Origin: Sporosarcina luteola
GTDB taxonomy: Bacteria; Bacillota; Bacilli; Bacillales_A; Planococcaceae
Assembly: GCA_014204635.1 (NCBI GenBank)
Contig: JACHLS010000001.1
Coordinates: 248,001-312,000 of the forward strand
Direction of reading: 5' to 3'
DNA: 64,000 nucleotides
Positions 51,570 to 60,437 of this stretch are shown here, piece after piece. The notes beneath the pieces were generated by a model. It saw nothing but the letters and a program-made list of their open reading frames with translations. It was not told where the DNA came from and did not search any database. The position numbers and the translations under genes were made by a program. Position 1 is the stretch's first letter; every line of letters begins with the position of its first letter.

Positions 51570-52058
51570 GTGGCGAAGAAGAAAATGGTTAAGACAAATG
51601 CGGTCAGGTTGTTGGAAAGTGAAGGGATAGCGTTTGAAACGATAGAATATGATGTGGATGACGGGCAGCTGGATGGAGTGTCGGTTGCTGAGAAGACGGG
51701 GCAGCCTGCGGATAGGGTGTATAAGACGCTCGTTACGATAGCAGCTCCTCAAGCGTTATTTGTTTTCATCATACCAGTTGCACAGGAATTGGACTTAAAG
51801 AAGGCGGCAAAGGCAGTTAGTGTGAAGAATTTGGATATGCTGCCGCTGAAGGATCTGACAAAGGAGACAGGGTATGTCCGGGGCGGCTGCACGGCGATCG
51901 GCATGAAAAAACCGTTTCCAGTTGTGATCGATCAATCGGCCGAGCGGCTTCCTGAATTTGTAGTGAGTGCAGGAAAGCCTGGGCTGCAAATGAAATTGGC
52001 GCCAGCGGATTTGGCGCGTCTGTCCGGCGCCTCGTTCGCTCCTTTGGTGAAGAATTAA
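51570..52058 (+). CDS. ybaK: Cys-tRNA(Pro) deacylase, YbaK/EbsC type
   Basis: 162-residue editing-domain protein: KTNAVRLLESEGIAFETIEYDV, DRVYKTLVT with the conserved Lys, and GYVRGGCTAIGMKKPFPVVID, the family signature; C-terminal SAGKPGLQMKLAPADLARL. Hydrolyses Cys mischarged on tRNA-Pro. GTG 51570 follows AAAGGATGG by 8 nt; the open frame from 51534 has no site. Confidence 0.92.
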   Translation: MAKKKMVKTNAVRLLESEGIAFETIEYDVDDGQLDGVSVAEKTGQPADRVYKTLVTIAAPQALFVFIIPVAQELDLKKAAKAVSVKNLDMLPLKDLTKETGYVRGGCTAIGMKKPFPVVIDQSAERLPEFVVSAGKPGLQMKLAPADLARLSGASFAPLVKN

Positions 52059-52244
52059 TTGTATATTTCTTGGGTCACACTTCCATGTTACCATGAGAGA
52101 AGTTGAAGTTCTTTCGCGCGTAAAAGATTGGTAGTCCCTGAATCTTTCTTGCGCTGTTACAGGTTATTCGGTATTCTGCCTTGATGGGCATGCAGAGAGA
52201 AGAGAGATAAACAAGTGGCCCTTTCCACGGGCTTAGAAAGAAGA

Positions 52245-52937
52245 ATGCGGATGAGAAGAATATTTATATGGCGTTGGGTGTTTTTTCTGGTCGGCATGAT
52301 GATTATGTCGTTGGGCATCTCGATGACAATCAAAGGGAATCGGCTTGGCATCGGACCTTGGGATGTGCTGCATGTCGGTCTGTATCGCAAGTTTGGATTA
52401 TCGAACGGCTCTTGGAGTATCCTGACGGGTTTTGTCATCATTGCCAGTACAGCAATTGTACTACGGCAATGGCCGCAGCTGGGGACGTGGTTGAATATGT
52501 TTCTGATCGGCCTGTTTATCGACTTGTTTAACTGGCTGCTGCCGGACTTTTCCTCTCTGGCTGGACAAGCGGTCATTTTTACGATTGGTGTGTTTGTAAC
52601 GGCCTATGGGGTCGGTGTCTATGTCTCGCCCAATGTCGGAGCCGGTCCTCGGGACAGTTTAATGTTGATCCTAGTGGAAAAACTGGGAGTCAGTGTGAAG
52701 GTCGTCCGGACAAGTATTGAGGTCCTCGTTGCCATCATTGGTTGGATGCTTGGCGGACCAGTGGGGGCCGGAACCGTCCTGAGTGCACTGTTGATCGGTC
52801 AAATTGTACACTATGCCTTGCCGCAATGCCGGAAACTGTTATTATTGCCGGTGAAGAGGATGAAGACGTTTTATTCAGAAGATAATCATATACATAGGGA
52901 TGCTGAGGAAAGTGCGTCTTTTACCTTCCTCCAATAA
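52245..52937 (+). CDS. YczE/YitT-type membrane protein
   Basis: 230 residues, five to six membrane segments, with the YczE-like start RRIFIWRWVFFLVGMMIMSLG, then SMTIKGNRLGIGPWDVLHVGLYRKFGLS and a second GAGPRDSLML repeat (the paired 'G.GPWD' and 'GAGPRD' motifs define the group). Function unknown; YczE in Bacillus affects synthesis of some secondary metabolites. The start is uncertain: ATG 52245 or 52251 after TTAGAAAGAAG; a GTG at 52215 is also in frame. A polar C-terminal tail follows the last segment. Confidence 0.8.
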   Translation: MRMRRIFIWRWVFFLVGMMIMSLGISMTIKGNRLGIGPWDVLHVGLYRKFGLSNGSWSILTGFVIIASTAIVLRQWPQLGTWLNMFLIGLFIDLFNWLLPDFSSLAGQAVIFTIGVFVTAYGVGVYVSPNVGAGPRDSLMLILVEKLGVSVKVVRTSIEVLVAIIGWMLGGPVGAGTVLSALLIGQIVHYALPQCRKLLLLPVKRMKTFYSEDNHIHRDAEESASFTFLQ

Positions 52938-53003
52938 ATCTGGTACAAGCCGTGCATTTTTTCAATCTTTGGGCATAAGGTAGATTTAGGTTGTTCAGAT
53001 CGA

Positions 53004-54095
53004 TTGGAAAGGATGGTTACGATATACGGGACAATTACGGAATATATGGGGACGGCCTACACTGGACATGGTATTTCGCACAAATATGATAAGTTAATCG
53101 AGACGGCTGAACAAGTGATCTTTTTAAAAGGTGTACCAACGAATGCATTATCTCCTCTATTGCAAGATATCGCCTCCCATTTTATCAAGCGAGGATTTTA
53201 TGTGGACCGGTTTATGAACCCAGTCCAGCCTGATAAGACGGACGCTGTGTTTGTCCGGGGAGAGAATTTGCTTGTTCTGCAGGCCTCCCATCCGGTTGCA
53301 GTTGAACCGATTGAACTCGGCGGTCGGCATAAAGTCGTCAGTTTTTACGATGTGTATGACGAAGGGAAATTGAAGGAGCTTAACAAAAGAGTCATTGAAT
53401 CGAAAGCGGAAGCGGAGGACGCCTTGCAAAAAACGTTATCCTCGCTAGCGGAAGCCAAACGGATACACGATGATTGGGAAGCGGTCAATATTGTGCGCAT
53501 GATGTGGAATGAACATGAACAATTGATTGAATCGTTGAAACAGGAACTGTTCGGTTCCATGAAGCTGCACAAAGAATCGGCGGTTGCCCATCGGATTATT
53601 GGATCACTTGCTGCAGGTGGGGCAAAGGACTTCATCCCTTCCATTACGTATCGTGCGCAGCGCCGAATTTTGATCAAAGGGCTCTCTGGTTCTGGAAAAT
53701 CCACTTTGATGAAAGCCCTGGGAAAAGAAGCGGAACGGCGGGGCATCGATGTATTGTACGGATGGTGCGGTTTAGATCCTGCGAGCGTGGATCTAATATT
53801 GTTTCCGGAGTTGTCTGTTTGTCTATTTGATGCGACCAAACCGCATGAATATGAGCCGGAATTAAAAGGAGATGAGATTTTGGATCTCCTTCCATTGTGT
53901 GCGGATGATCCCGAAGCGGAAGAGAAAATCGCGCCAATCGAGGAAGCGTATAGAGAAAAAATATTAGATGCCTCTGGATATATGCATGCCTATGCAAATG
54001 CCGTGCGAGAGGTGAAGGCATCTCTGGACTCGGCGATCGACCAGAAAGTTTTCGGGGAACGGGCAACCACTGTTTGGGAGCTGCTTCCTTCCTAA
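53004..54095 (+). CDS. PRK06851-type P-loop protein with a dead first half
   Basis: About 363 residues made of two related P-loop halves. The second half has a full Walker A, LIKGLSGSGKSTLMKAL, followed by DVLYGWCGLDPASVDLILFPEL. The first half has the same surroundings (EQVIFLKGVPTNALSPLLQDI...GFYVDRFMNPVQPDKTDAVFV) but its Walker A is lost: KGVPTNALS where KGGPGTGKS is usual. A helical linker joins them. Function unknown. Start unclear: TTG 53004, ATG 53013 or a later codon, since AAAGG directly precedes ATG 53013. Confidence 0.75.
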   Translation: MERMVTIYGTITEYMGTAYTGHGISHKYDKLIETAEQVIFLKGVPTNALSPLLQDIASHFIKRGFYVDRFMNPVQPDKTDAVFVRGENLLVLQASHPVAVEPIELGGRHKVVSFYDVYDEGKLKELNKRVIESKAEAEDALQKTLSSLAEAKRIHDDWEAVNIVRMMWNEHEQLIESLKQELFGSMKLHKESAVAHRIIGSLAAGGAKDFIPSITYRAQRRILIKGLSGSGKSTLMKALGKEAERRGIDVLYGWCGLDPASVDLILFPELSVCLFDATKPHEYEPELKGDEILDLLPLCADDPEAEEKIAPIEEAYREKILDASGYMHAYANAVREVKASLDSAIDQKVFGERATTVWELLPS

Positions 54096-54167
54096 GTTAT
54101 AACTTTCGGCGAAACGCCCACAACTATGCTAAAATGGGGGCACCACTCGTTTGAAAGGAAGATCACA

Positions 54168-55358
54168 TTGTCCAAAGCATTGCATTCATTTTTAGAAGAA
54201 AACTTAAAAGAATTGCGCGATCAAGGCCTATATAACGAAATTGACCCGGTGGAAGGTCCGAATGGCCCGGTCATTACAATCAAAGGAAAACAACTGATCA
54301 ACTTATCGTCCAATAATTACCTCGGTCTGGCAACGAACGAGGATTTGAAAAAACTAGCCATTACGGCAACTGAAAAATATGGTGTGGGAGCCGGGGCTGT
54401 CCGAACCATCAACGGAACGCTCGATATCCATGTCGCACTTGAGAAGAAATTGGCAGAGTTTAAAGGGACGGAAGCAGCGATCTCCTACCAGTCCGGTTTC
54501 AACTGCAACATGGCGGCCATTTCCGCTGTTATGAATAAAAACGACGCGATTCTTTCCGATGAATTAAATCATGCCTCCATTATTGATGGATGCCGCTTAT
54601 CCGGTGCGAAGATTATCCGTGTGAAACACCAAGACATGGATGACTTGCGTGCGAAAGCGAAAGAAGCGACAGAATCTGGACAATACGGCAAAGTCATGTA
54701 CATTACAGATGGGGTGTTCTCGATGGATGGGGATATCGCCAACTTGCCGGAAGCGGTTAAAATTGCGAAGGAATTTGACTTGATCACATATGTAGATGAT
54801 GCACATGGATCAGGAGTGACTGGAAAAGGAAAGGGAACAGTGAAGCATTTTGGTTTGGAGAAAGAAATCGACTTTCAAATCGGAACACTTTCCAAAGCGA
54901 TTGGCGTTGTTGGCGGTTATGTGGCCGGCACACAGCAACTGATCGACTGGTTGAAAGTCCGTTCCCGTCCATTCCTATTCTCCACAGCACTTCCTGCAGG
55001 CGATGTGGCGGCAATCATGGGGGCACTAGATAAAATCATGGAATCCACTGAACTACATGACAAGCTTTGGGATAATGGCAACTACTTAAAAGCCGGTCTA
55101 AAAAAACTCGGTTTTAACATTGGAGCATCCGAAACGCCGATTACTCCATGCATTATCGGAGAGGAAAAATTGACACAGCAATTTTCGAAGCGGTTGATTG
55201 ATGAGGGCGTATATGCGAAATCAATCGTGTTCCCAACGGTTCCCAAAGGTACAGGTCGTGTACGCAACATGCCGACTGCTGCCCATACAAAGGAAATGCT
55301 AGACGAGGCACTGAAGATTTATGAGAAAGTTGGAAAAGAGCTAGGCGTGATTCAATAA
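54168..55358 (+). CDS. kbl: Glycine C-acetyltransferase (2-amino-3-ketobutyrate CoA ligase)
   Basis: 396-residue PLP enzyme of the alpha-oxoamine synthase family. It converts 2-amino-3-oxobutyrate plus CoA to glycine and acetyl-CoA. Marks: [61 protein letters not shown] and the PLP Lys in [19 protein letters not shown] 54168 follows GAAAGGAAG; the frame upstream (to 54126) is not supported. A threonine dehydrogenase of the GalE type is encoded 1.5 kb downstream, completing threonine breakdown; they are not in one operon here. Confidence 0.93.
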   Translation: MSKALHSFLEENLKELRDQGLYNEIDPVEGPNGPVITIKGKQLINLSSNNYLGLATNEDLKKLAITATEKYGVGAGAVRTINGTLDIHVALEKKLAEFKGTEAAISYQSGFNCNMAAISAVMNKNDAILSDELNHASIIDGCRLSGAKIIRVKHQDMDDLRAKAKEATESGQYGKVMYITDGVFSMDGDIANLPEAVKIAKEFDLITYVDDAHGSGVTGKGKGTVKHFGLEKEIDFQIGTLSKAIGVVGGYVAGTQQLIDWLKVRSRPFLFSTALPAGDVAAIMGALDKIMESTELHDKLWDNGNYLKAGLKKLGFNIGASETPITPCIIGEEKLTQQFSKRLIDEGVYAKSIVFPTVPKGTGRVRNMPTAAHTKEMLDEALKIYEKVGKELGVIQ

Positions 55359-55362
55359 TGAC

Positions 55363-55398
55363 CAAACCGGATTGGCTGAGGAGCCTGTCCGGTTTTTG
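55363..55398 (+). terminator. Terminator after kbl
   Basis: AAACCGGA / TCCGGTTTTT hairpin. Confidence 0.65.
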
Positions 55399-55569
55399 TA
55401 TAGAAAGGGACTAAATCCATAAATAACTAAATAAAATAGGCAAGTAGTTGGGTCTTGTAACATGCTTGAAACATTGCGTGAACAGTTTCTCCTAAAAAGT
55501 TATAGATTACATGCATATTTTAATAGAAAGTGGGTAATAACTTAGTATAAATGCCGAGAGGTGAATTCT

Positions 55570-55854
55570 TTGAGATATAACGAACATGTACAACTGCTGC
55601 AAGGGAATGGCAAGAAAGGGCCGTCCATTGTAAAGTTCAGATATGACAAAATAAAAAAAGCGATGTTGCATATAGCCGGTGAGAGCGATTGGATTTCATT
55701 TGATGATTTATCAAAAAAGACATTGAAGCGTTTGACACCATTTGACGGAAATAATCAATGGTACATGGAGGCGCTTGTGACGGATTTAGAGGCTCGTGGG
55801 TTGTTTGAGTGTTCGCAAATCAATGGAGATTTATATATTCGAAAACAAGGTTGA
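55570..55854 (+). CDS. Small conserved hypothetical protein (DUF6958-like)
   Basis: 94 residues. Begins RYNEHVQLLQGNGKKGPSIVK, then a helical part and the winged-helix-like WISFDDLSKKTLKRL...NQWYMEALVTDLEARGLFE. This resembles a small DUF6958-type family by eye; a DNA- or protein-binding wing is possible. TTG 55570 follows GAGAGGTG by 6 nt; GTG 55561 overlaps the ribosome site. Confidence 0.6.
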   Translation: MRYNEHVQLLQGNGKKGPSIVKFRYDKIKKAMLHIAGESDWISFDDLSKKTLKRLTPFDGNNQWYMEALVTDLEARGLFECSQINGDLYIRKQG

Positions 55855-55856
55855 AT

Positions 55857-55886
55857 AAAAACCCGCCAAATTCTCGGCGGGTTTTT
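55857..55886 (+). terminator. Terminator after small hypothetical gene
   Basis: AAACCCGCC / GGCGGGTTTTT stem. Confidence 0.85.
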
Positions 55887-55986
55887 CTCATGGCTATTTC
55901 CTTGCAGTCATTTGAACCGTTAGATGTTTACACACTGCCATAACAAACTAATGACGGTTACGATCCATTTGCCTATCTTGCAATGT

Positions 55987-56616
55987 TTACACTCTACCTT
56001 TTTCCAATCGTTTCATTGTATGGAATATGACATAACGTTGCATACCAACAGCATGTTGCACAGCCCGCTCGGCTTCTTGCCGGAATAGCTCCGTATCCTT
56101 CTGTTTCCAGGCGATGGCCGCCTGGAGCGAGTGAAATGTCCAAGGCGTCCGGATTCTTTTGGCCAGCTCTTCTGCCGTCAATAAGTCCTTTTTCAGAACA
56201 GCGGCCAATCCACTGTAGTAGTTCTGGAAATCAGGAGATGACATAGATTGGGCGATCTCTTTCAATTTTTTCGTATCCTTCTCATAAAAGGCTAAGTTGG
56301 CTTTATAAATTTCCTGCAATTCGGCTTGTGGATAAGAGGCGATGATTCGTTTCAAGGATTGAATTACATCTTCTTTGCTGCCATGTGCCAGAGCATACGC
56401 ATAGCCAAATAACGGTTTACTATGATTGCGGACAATGAACCGATCGATCATCCGGATGCTTTTAGAGCGATATGTAATGAAAATTGGATAGCCTAATGAG
56501 ATGCCGAATGTAGCGAAGAGAATGAGAATAAAAACGAGCCAAAGAGGCACCTGTAATTTTAAAAGAATGAAAAAGGCGAACATCAAGCCAATAAAAAGAA
56601 ACAATTTCCCCTTCAT
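55987..56616 (-). CDS. Membrane-anchored protein with helical (TPR-like) domain
   Basis: 209 residues. Two hydrophobic segments at about 3-20 and 23-48, then a soluble helical domain with paired helices (PLFGYAYALAHGSKEDVIQSL, LAFYEKDTKKLKEIAQSM, GLAAVLKKDLLTAEELAKRI, LQAAIAWKQKDTELFRQEAERAV) suggesting TPR repeats. No family recognised. ATG 56616 follows CCGAGGTG. Confidence 0.7.
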   Translation of the reverse strand: MKGKLFLFIGLMFAFFILLKLQVPLWLVFILILFATFGISLGYPIFITYRSKSIRMIDRFIVRNHSKPLFGYAYALAHGSKEDVIQSLKRIIASYPQAELQEIYKANLAFYEKDTKKLKEIAQSMSSPDFQNYYSGLAAVLKKDLLTAEELAKRIRTPWTFHSLQAAIAWKQKDTELFRQEAERAVQHAVGMQRYVIFHTMKRLEKGRV

Positions 56617-56821
56617 GAGTGCACCTCGGTTTTTCCCCTAGTATAGCAGATAACAGGGGAGGAAGGGAGGAACGAGCATATATTGGAAACTGCAATTGTT
56701 GGTTGTATTTACCGGAAGTACATAATATAATCGAATAAGATTGGAATAGTCGCATTTTGATCTATTCTAAAATAATTTGTCCTTCCCAATAATACACTTG
56801 TCGACTAGGAGGAATATGCAT

Positions 56822-57769
56822 ATGAAAAAAATTATTGTGACAGGAGCACTAGGTCAAATCGGTTCCGAGTTGATCGAAACGCTTCGTTCAGAATATGGCG
56901 CTGAAAATGTCTTGGCAACAGATATACGCAAACCGGATGGTACAACGTCAGGTCCTTTTGAATTATTGGATGTGACGGATGGCAAGCATATGATGGAACT
57001 GGCTAAGAAATTCGGGGCTGACACGATTATGCATATGGCAGCACTGTTGTCTGCAAAAGCTGAGGAGAATCCTTTAGTTGCTTGGAATCTAAATATGGGT
57101 GGATTAATGAACGCGTTGGAGGCGGCACGAGAATTGAATATGCAATTCTTTACCCCTAGTTCCATTGGCGCATTCGGGCCATCCACACCGAAACAGAATA
57201 CACCACAAGATACGCTGCAACGCCCTACGACAATGTATGGAGTCAACAAAGTGGCAGGCGAATTGCTTTGCGATTATTATTACCATAAGTTCGGCATCGA
57301 CACGCGCGGTGTACGCTTCCCGGGGCTCATTTCCTACGTGGCCCAGCCAGGAGGCGGCACGACCGATTATGCTGTCGATATTTATTACAAGGCCATCGAG
57401 GAAGGGAAGTATACCTCGTTCATCGCCGAAGGCACTTATATGGATATGATGTATATGCCGGACGCATTGCAGGCGATTGTCGACTTGATGGAAGCTGATC
57501 CGTCTAAATTGACCCACCGGAATGCCTTTAACGTAACTGCAATGAGTTTCGAACCATCCCAATTAGCAGCCTCTATCCAAAAATATATTCCGGATTTCCA
57601 AATCTCTTATGAGGTGGATCCAGTACGCCAAGCGATTGCTGATAGTTGGCCGGACCATATCGATCCGTCGGCAGCAATTGACGAGTGGGGTTTTAAAGCA
57701 AAATACGACATGGATGCCATGACGGAAGACATGCTCGCCAAGTTGAAAAAGAAATTAAAAGTGTCCTAA
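56822..57769 (+). CDS. L-threonine 3-dehydrogenase, short-chain (GalE-like) type
   Basis: 315 residues of the extended SDR (NAD-dependent epimerase) family. NAD motif [31 protein letters not shown], Ser/Tyr/Lys site with TPSSIGAFG and the YGVNKVAGE motif, and [25 protein letters not shown], the pattern of short-chain threonine dehydrogenases from Flavobacterium and archaea. It oxidises threonine to 2-amino-3-oxobutyrate, the substrate of Kbl encoded upstream. ATG 56822 follows CTAGGAGGA; the open frame to 56777 is not used. Confidence 0.9.
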   Translation: MKKIIVTGALGQIGSELIETLRSEYGAENVLATDIRKPDGTTSGPFELLDVTDGKHMMELAKKFGADTIMHMAALLSAKAEENPLVAWNLNMGGLMNALEAARELNMQFFTPSSIGAFGPSTPKQNTPQDTLQRPTTMYGVNKVAGELLCDYYYHKFGIDTRGVRFPGLISYVAQPGGGTTDYAVDIYYKAIEEGKYTSFIAEGTYMDMMYMPDALQAIVDLMEADPSKLTHRNAFNVTAMSFEPSQLAASIQKYIPDFQISYEVDPVRQAIADSWPDHIDPSAAIDEWGFKAKYDMDAMTEDMLAKLKKKLKVS

Positions 57770-57773
57770 TAGG

Positions 57774-57805
57774 AAAAACCGCGAATCGGTGTTCGCGGTT
57801 TTTTT
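57774..57805. terminator. Terminator between threonine dehydrogenase and iclR-type genes
   Basis: AAAAACCGCGAA / TTCGCGGTTTTTTT stem between convergent genes. Confidence 0.85.
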
Positions 57806-57833
57806 CATCTGCTCAATTTCCTGCCGGAGTTGC

Positions 57834-58583
57834 TTATCGTCTGTCATTTGGCCTGTATCCCAGCTTGGTGGAAACGCGTCGTCCAGTTTCAAGAATTTGC
57901 TGAACTAGAAACTCCAGCCGGCTTTCTGTAAGATTGAATGTCAGACTCCCAACACTTATTGCCCCGATGACTTCTCCAAATCCATTCAAGACGGCGACTG
58001 CCACAGAAGAGGTGCCTTCCGTTCTTTCTCCGTGACTTATTGCATAACCTTGCTGACCAATCTTGCTGAGTCCTGCCTCTATTGGTTCTAACTCGCTCAA
58101 CGAGACCAATCCTCTTAATATATCCGTACGTCGGTCGATGGGCATGGCGGCTAGCATCGCTTTATTGGCAGCCCCAATATGCATGGGAATCCGGCTGCCC
58201 AGTTGGTCATAAATCCGTATCGGATTGTTTTCGCTGTCAATCCGCTCAATGATGATCGCTTCTGCCCCCGCGGGTTTACTTAAGTAAACGCTTTCCTCCA
58301 CTTCCATGGCTAAACGGTCCAGTTCGGGCCGAATCTTATTTACATAATCCATCGTGTCATAGACTTGTAGACCGTATTCTAGCCAAATAGTACCGAGTCT
58401 ATAATATTTCGTTTGTTCGTCCTGTTCTACCATACCTTGCTTGATCATCGCCTTCAAAATTCGATGTAGTGTACTAAGTGGCAATTGACAGTCCTGTGCA
58501 AGTTCGGATATCGGCAATCCGACCTCAGTAGGTTGGGAAGCTAGGATTCTGGCAATGGACATTGCCCGATCAATTGATTGCAT
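57834..58583 (-). CDS. IclR family transcriptional regulator
   Basis: 249 residues. N-terminal winged helix: SIDRAMSIARILASQP...LPISELAQDCQLPLSTLHRILKAM; C-terminal effector-binding domain with HIGAANKAMLAAMP, GYAISHGERTEGTSSVAVAV and GAISVGSLTFNLTESRL. Divergent from a five-gene cluster of guanidino/amino-acid hydrolases and permeases that carries an IclR-type operator, so it very likely controls that cluster. The effector is probably the imported substrate or a breakdown product. ATG 58583 is the chosen start. Confidence 0.9.
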   Translation of the reverse strand: MQSIDRAMSIARILASQPTEVGLPISELAQDCQLPLSTLHRILKAMIKQGMVEQDEQTKYYRLGTIWLEYGLQVYDTMDYVNKIRPELDRLAMEVEESVYLSKPAGAEAIIIERIDSENNPIRIYDQLGSRIPMHIGAANKAMLAAMPIDRRTDILRGLVSLSELEPIEAGLSKIGQQGYAISHGERTEGTSSVAVAVLNGFGEVIGAISVGSLTFNLTESRLEFLVQQILETGRRVSTKLGYRPNDRR

Positions 58584-58663
58584 AAAAAAGCACCGCCTAA
58601 GTAAATAGTCAGATAAGGTGAATGAATGAAAAGTGTAATTTTAATTATTTTTTTCTAAACACA

Positions 58664-58692
58664 TTGACATTATAACATGACAAGAATATATT
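58664..58692 (+). promoter_or_regulatory. Strong sigma-A promoter of DDAH operon
   Basis: TTGACA (58664-58669), 17 nt, TATATT (58687-58692): perfect -35 and near-perfect -10, about 60 nt ahead of the first gene. Confidence 0.75.
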
Positions 58693-58716
58693 TTACATAT
58701 AATCTTTCCTTACAAC

Positions 58717-58729
58717 GGAAAGTGTTTCC
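58717..58729. promoter_or_regulatory. IclR-type operator
   Basis: GGAAA-GTG-TTTCC, a perfect inverted repeat, close to the known IclR consensus TGGAAATnATTTCCA. It lies about 18 nt downstream of the expected transcription start, where a bound repressor would block transcription; a further half-site GGAAA follows at 58737-58741. Confidence 0.6.
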
Positions 58730-58753
58730 ACTATGCGGAAAAGGGGGAGGAAA

Positions 58754-59626
58754 ATGAAATATTGTTCATCCATGTTTGCACCGTTGCAACATGTCATTGT
58801 CAAGCATCCGAATGAGGCGTTTCAAAGTCAAGCACATCTTGCGGAAGCTTGGAAAACATTTAATTACTTAGAGGAACCGGTTTTTGAAGAAGCTGTGCAG
58901 GAATTTGCTGAGTTCATCGAAATTCTCGAACAGCATGTTGGCCGTATTGATTATTTGCCAGCTTCAACAAAAGTAGGATTGGACTCCCTCTACGCACATG
59001 ACCCGGTTAAATTTACACCGGAAGGTGCGATCATCTTAAAATCAGGCAAATCTTTACGTCAGCCGGAAGCAGAAGTGTATAAGCAATTCTTGCAAGAGAA
59101 AGGCATCCCAATTGTAGGTGAATTGACGGGAGATGCGGTCGCGGACGGTGGAGATATTGTTTGGTTGGATGATCGGATACTCGCTGTAGGACGGGGATAC
59201 CGGACAAATGACGAAGCGATTCGGCAATTGAAAGAGCTTACATCTGATATGGTCGATGAATTTATTGTCGTGCAACTTCCGCATGATTTAGGAGAGGCTG
59301 AATGTCTTCACCTGATGTCCTTCATCAGTATGGTGGATAAGGATTTGGCCGTTGTCCATTCAAGACTGATGCCGGTATTTTTTAGACAGCTATTACTTGA
59401 ACGGGGCATCCAGCTGATTGAAGTGCCTAAAGAAGAATATGATGTGCTGGGATGCAACGTACTTGCACTTGCCCCGCGTGTTTGTGTAATCCCCCGTGGA
59501 AACGATTTCACGAAGCGACAATTGGAAGAAGCGGGAGCAACCGTTTATGAGTATAAAGGCGATGAAATTAGTGTGAAAGGGACAGGGGGGCCAACGTGTC
59601 TCACATGTCCGGTTGTCAGAGGATAA
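58754..59626 (+). CDS. Arginine deiminase/DDAH-superfamily hydrolase (paralogue 1)
   Basis: 290 residues of the guanidino-modifying enzyme (pentein) superfamily. Marks: the N-terminal substrate Asp region AHDPVKFTPEGAIIL, ELTGDAVADGGDIVWLDDRILAVG, catalytic His in CLHLMSFISMV, and C-terminal catalytic Cys in GGPTCLTCPV; it has CxxC there, unusual. It is longer and more diverged than the next gene product and may act on a different guanidino or citrulline-like compound. ATG 58754 follows GGGGGAGG. First gene of the operon. Confidence 0.82.
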   Translation: MKYCSSMFAPLQHVIVKHPNEAFQSQAHLAEAWKTFNYLEEPVFEEAVQEFAEFIEILEQHVGRIDYLPASTKVGLDSLYAHDPVKFTPEGAIILKSGKSLRQPEAEVYKQFLQEKGIPIVGELTGDAVADGGDIVWLDDRILAVGRGYRTNDEAIRQLKELTSDMVDEFIVVQLPHDLGEAECLHLMSFISMVDKDLAVVHSRLMPVFFRQLLLERGIQLIEVPKEEYDVLGCNVLALAPRVCVIPRGNDFTKRQLEEAGATVYEYKGDEISVKGTGGPTCLTCPVVRG

Positions 59627-59654
59627 AAAAACAATTTTAAAGGAGCGACTACTA

Positions 59655-60416
59655 ATGTTTAACAATGTCATCGTAAAAACTCCAGGAAAAAGCTATTTGA
59701 ATGGACTAACAACTTCAGACCTAGGTAAACCGATTTACGAAGTATTGCTGGAACAACATCAAGCATATGTCCAAGCGTTAGAAAAGTGTGGTGTAGCCGT
59801 TACACAACTTCCGGCTAACGAGGAATTTCCAGATTCGACATTTGTGGAAGACACAGCCGTATTAACACCCGACTTTGCAGTTATCACCAATCCAGGAGCA
59901 GACTCGCGAAACCGAGAAATAGAAGAAATAGAACCTGCCTTACAACAATTTTATAAAAAGTTTTATTATATCGAAGCGCCTGGCACACTGGATGGCGGCG
60001 ATGTGCTGCAAGCGGAAGATTGTTTCTACATCGGAATTTCCGACCGGACAAATGAAGAAGGCGCCCGTCAGTTAAAAAAGATTCTTGAATCGGAAGGCTA
60101 TGAAGCGACGATTATCCCCTTAAAGGAATTCTTCCATTTAAAGACAGGGATTGCTTACGTTGGTGAGAACCGTATGGTTGTAGCGGGTGAATTCGTTGAT
60201 CATCCTGCATTTGATTCTTATGAGAAAATTATTATCGGTAAGGAAGACGAGTATTCCGCCAATATGATCCGAGTCAATGACTATGTCATTATTCCGAAAG
60301 GTTATGAGGAGACAAAACGAAAGTTGACAGAAGCGGGTTATGAAACAATTGAATTGGACATGTCTGAAGTTCGTAAACATGACGGTGGGTTAAGCTGTCT
60401 ATCACTTCGCTTCTAA
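59655..60416 (+). CDS. Dimethylarginine dimethylaminohydrolase (DDAH) type enzyme
   Basis: 253 residues, same length as Pseudomonas DDAH (254), and the catalytic residues fall at the same places: EFPDSTFVEDT (Asp60, Asp66), LDGGDVL, His161 in HLKTGIAYVG and Cys248 in GGLSCLSLRF. DDAH splits asymmetric dimethylarginine or monomethylarginine to citrulline and methylamines. ATG 59655 follows AAAGGAG by 8 nt; it begins 28 nt after the first hydrolase gene. The exact substrate is inferred from the family; arginine or other N-alkyl arginines remain possible. Confidence 0.88.
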   Translation: MFNNVIVKTPGKSYLNGLTTSDLGKPIYEVLLEQHQAYVQALEKCGVAVTQLPANEEFPDSTFVEDTAVLTPDFAVITNPGADSRNREIEEIEPALQQFYKKFYYIEAPGTLDGGDVLQAEDCFYIGISDRTNEEGARQLKKILESEGYEATIIPLKEFFHLKTGIAYVGENRMVVAGEFVDHPAFDSYEKIIIGKEDEYSANMIRVNDYVIIPKGYEETKRKLTEAGYETIELDMSEVRKHDGGLSCLSLRF

Positions 60417-60437
60417 TTTGAAAGGGAGGGAAATCAA

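Noticed and set aside
50846..51752. Long ORFs on both strands across array 3, encoding heptapeptide repeats such as YERFRER or NRSYVG
   Set aside because: A 21-nt period leaves all frames open by arithmetic. There is no ribosome site, two single-base losses break the plus frame, and the sister arrays with 20 and 41-nt periods cannot code.
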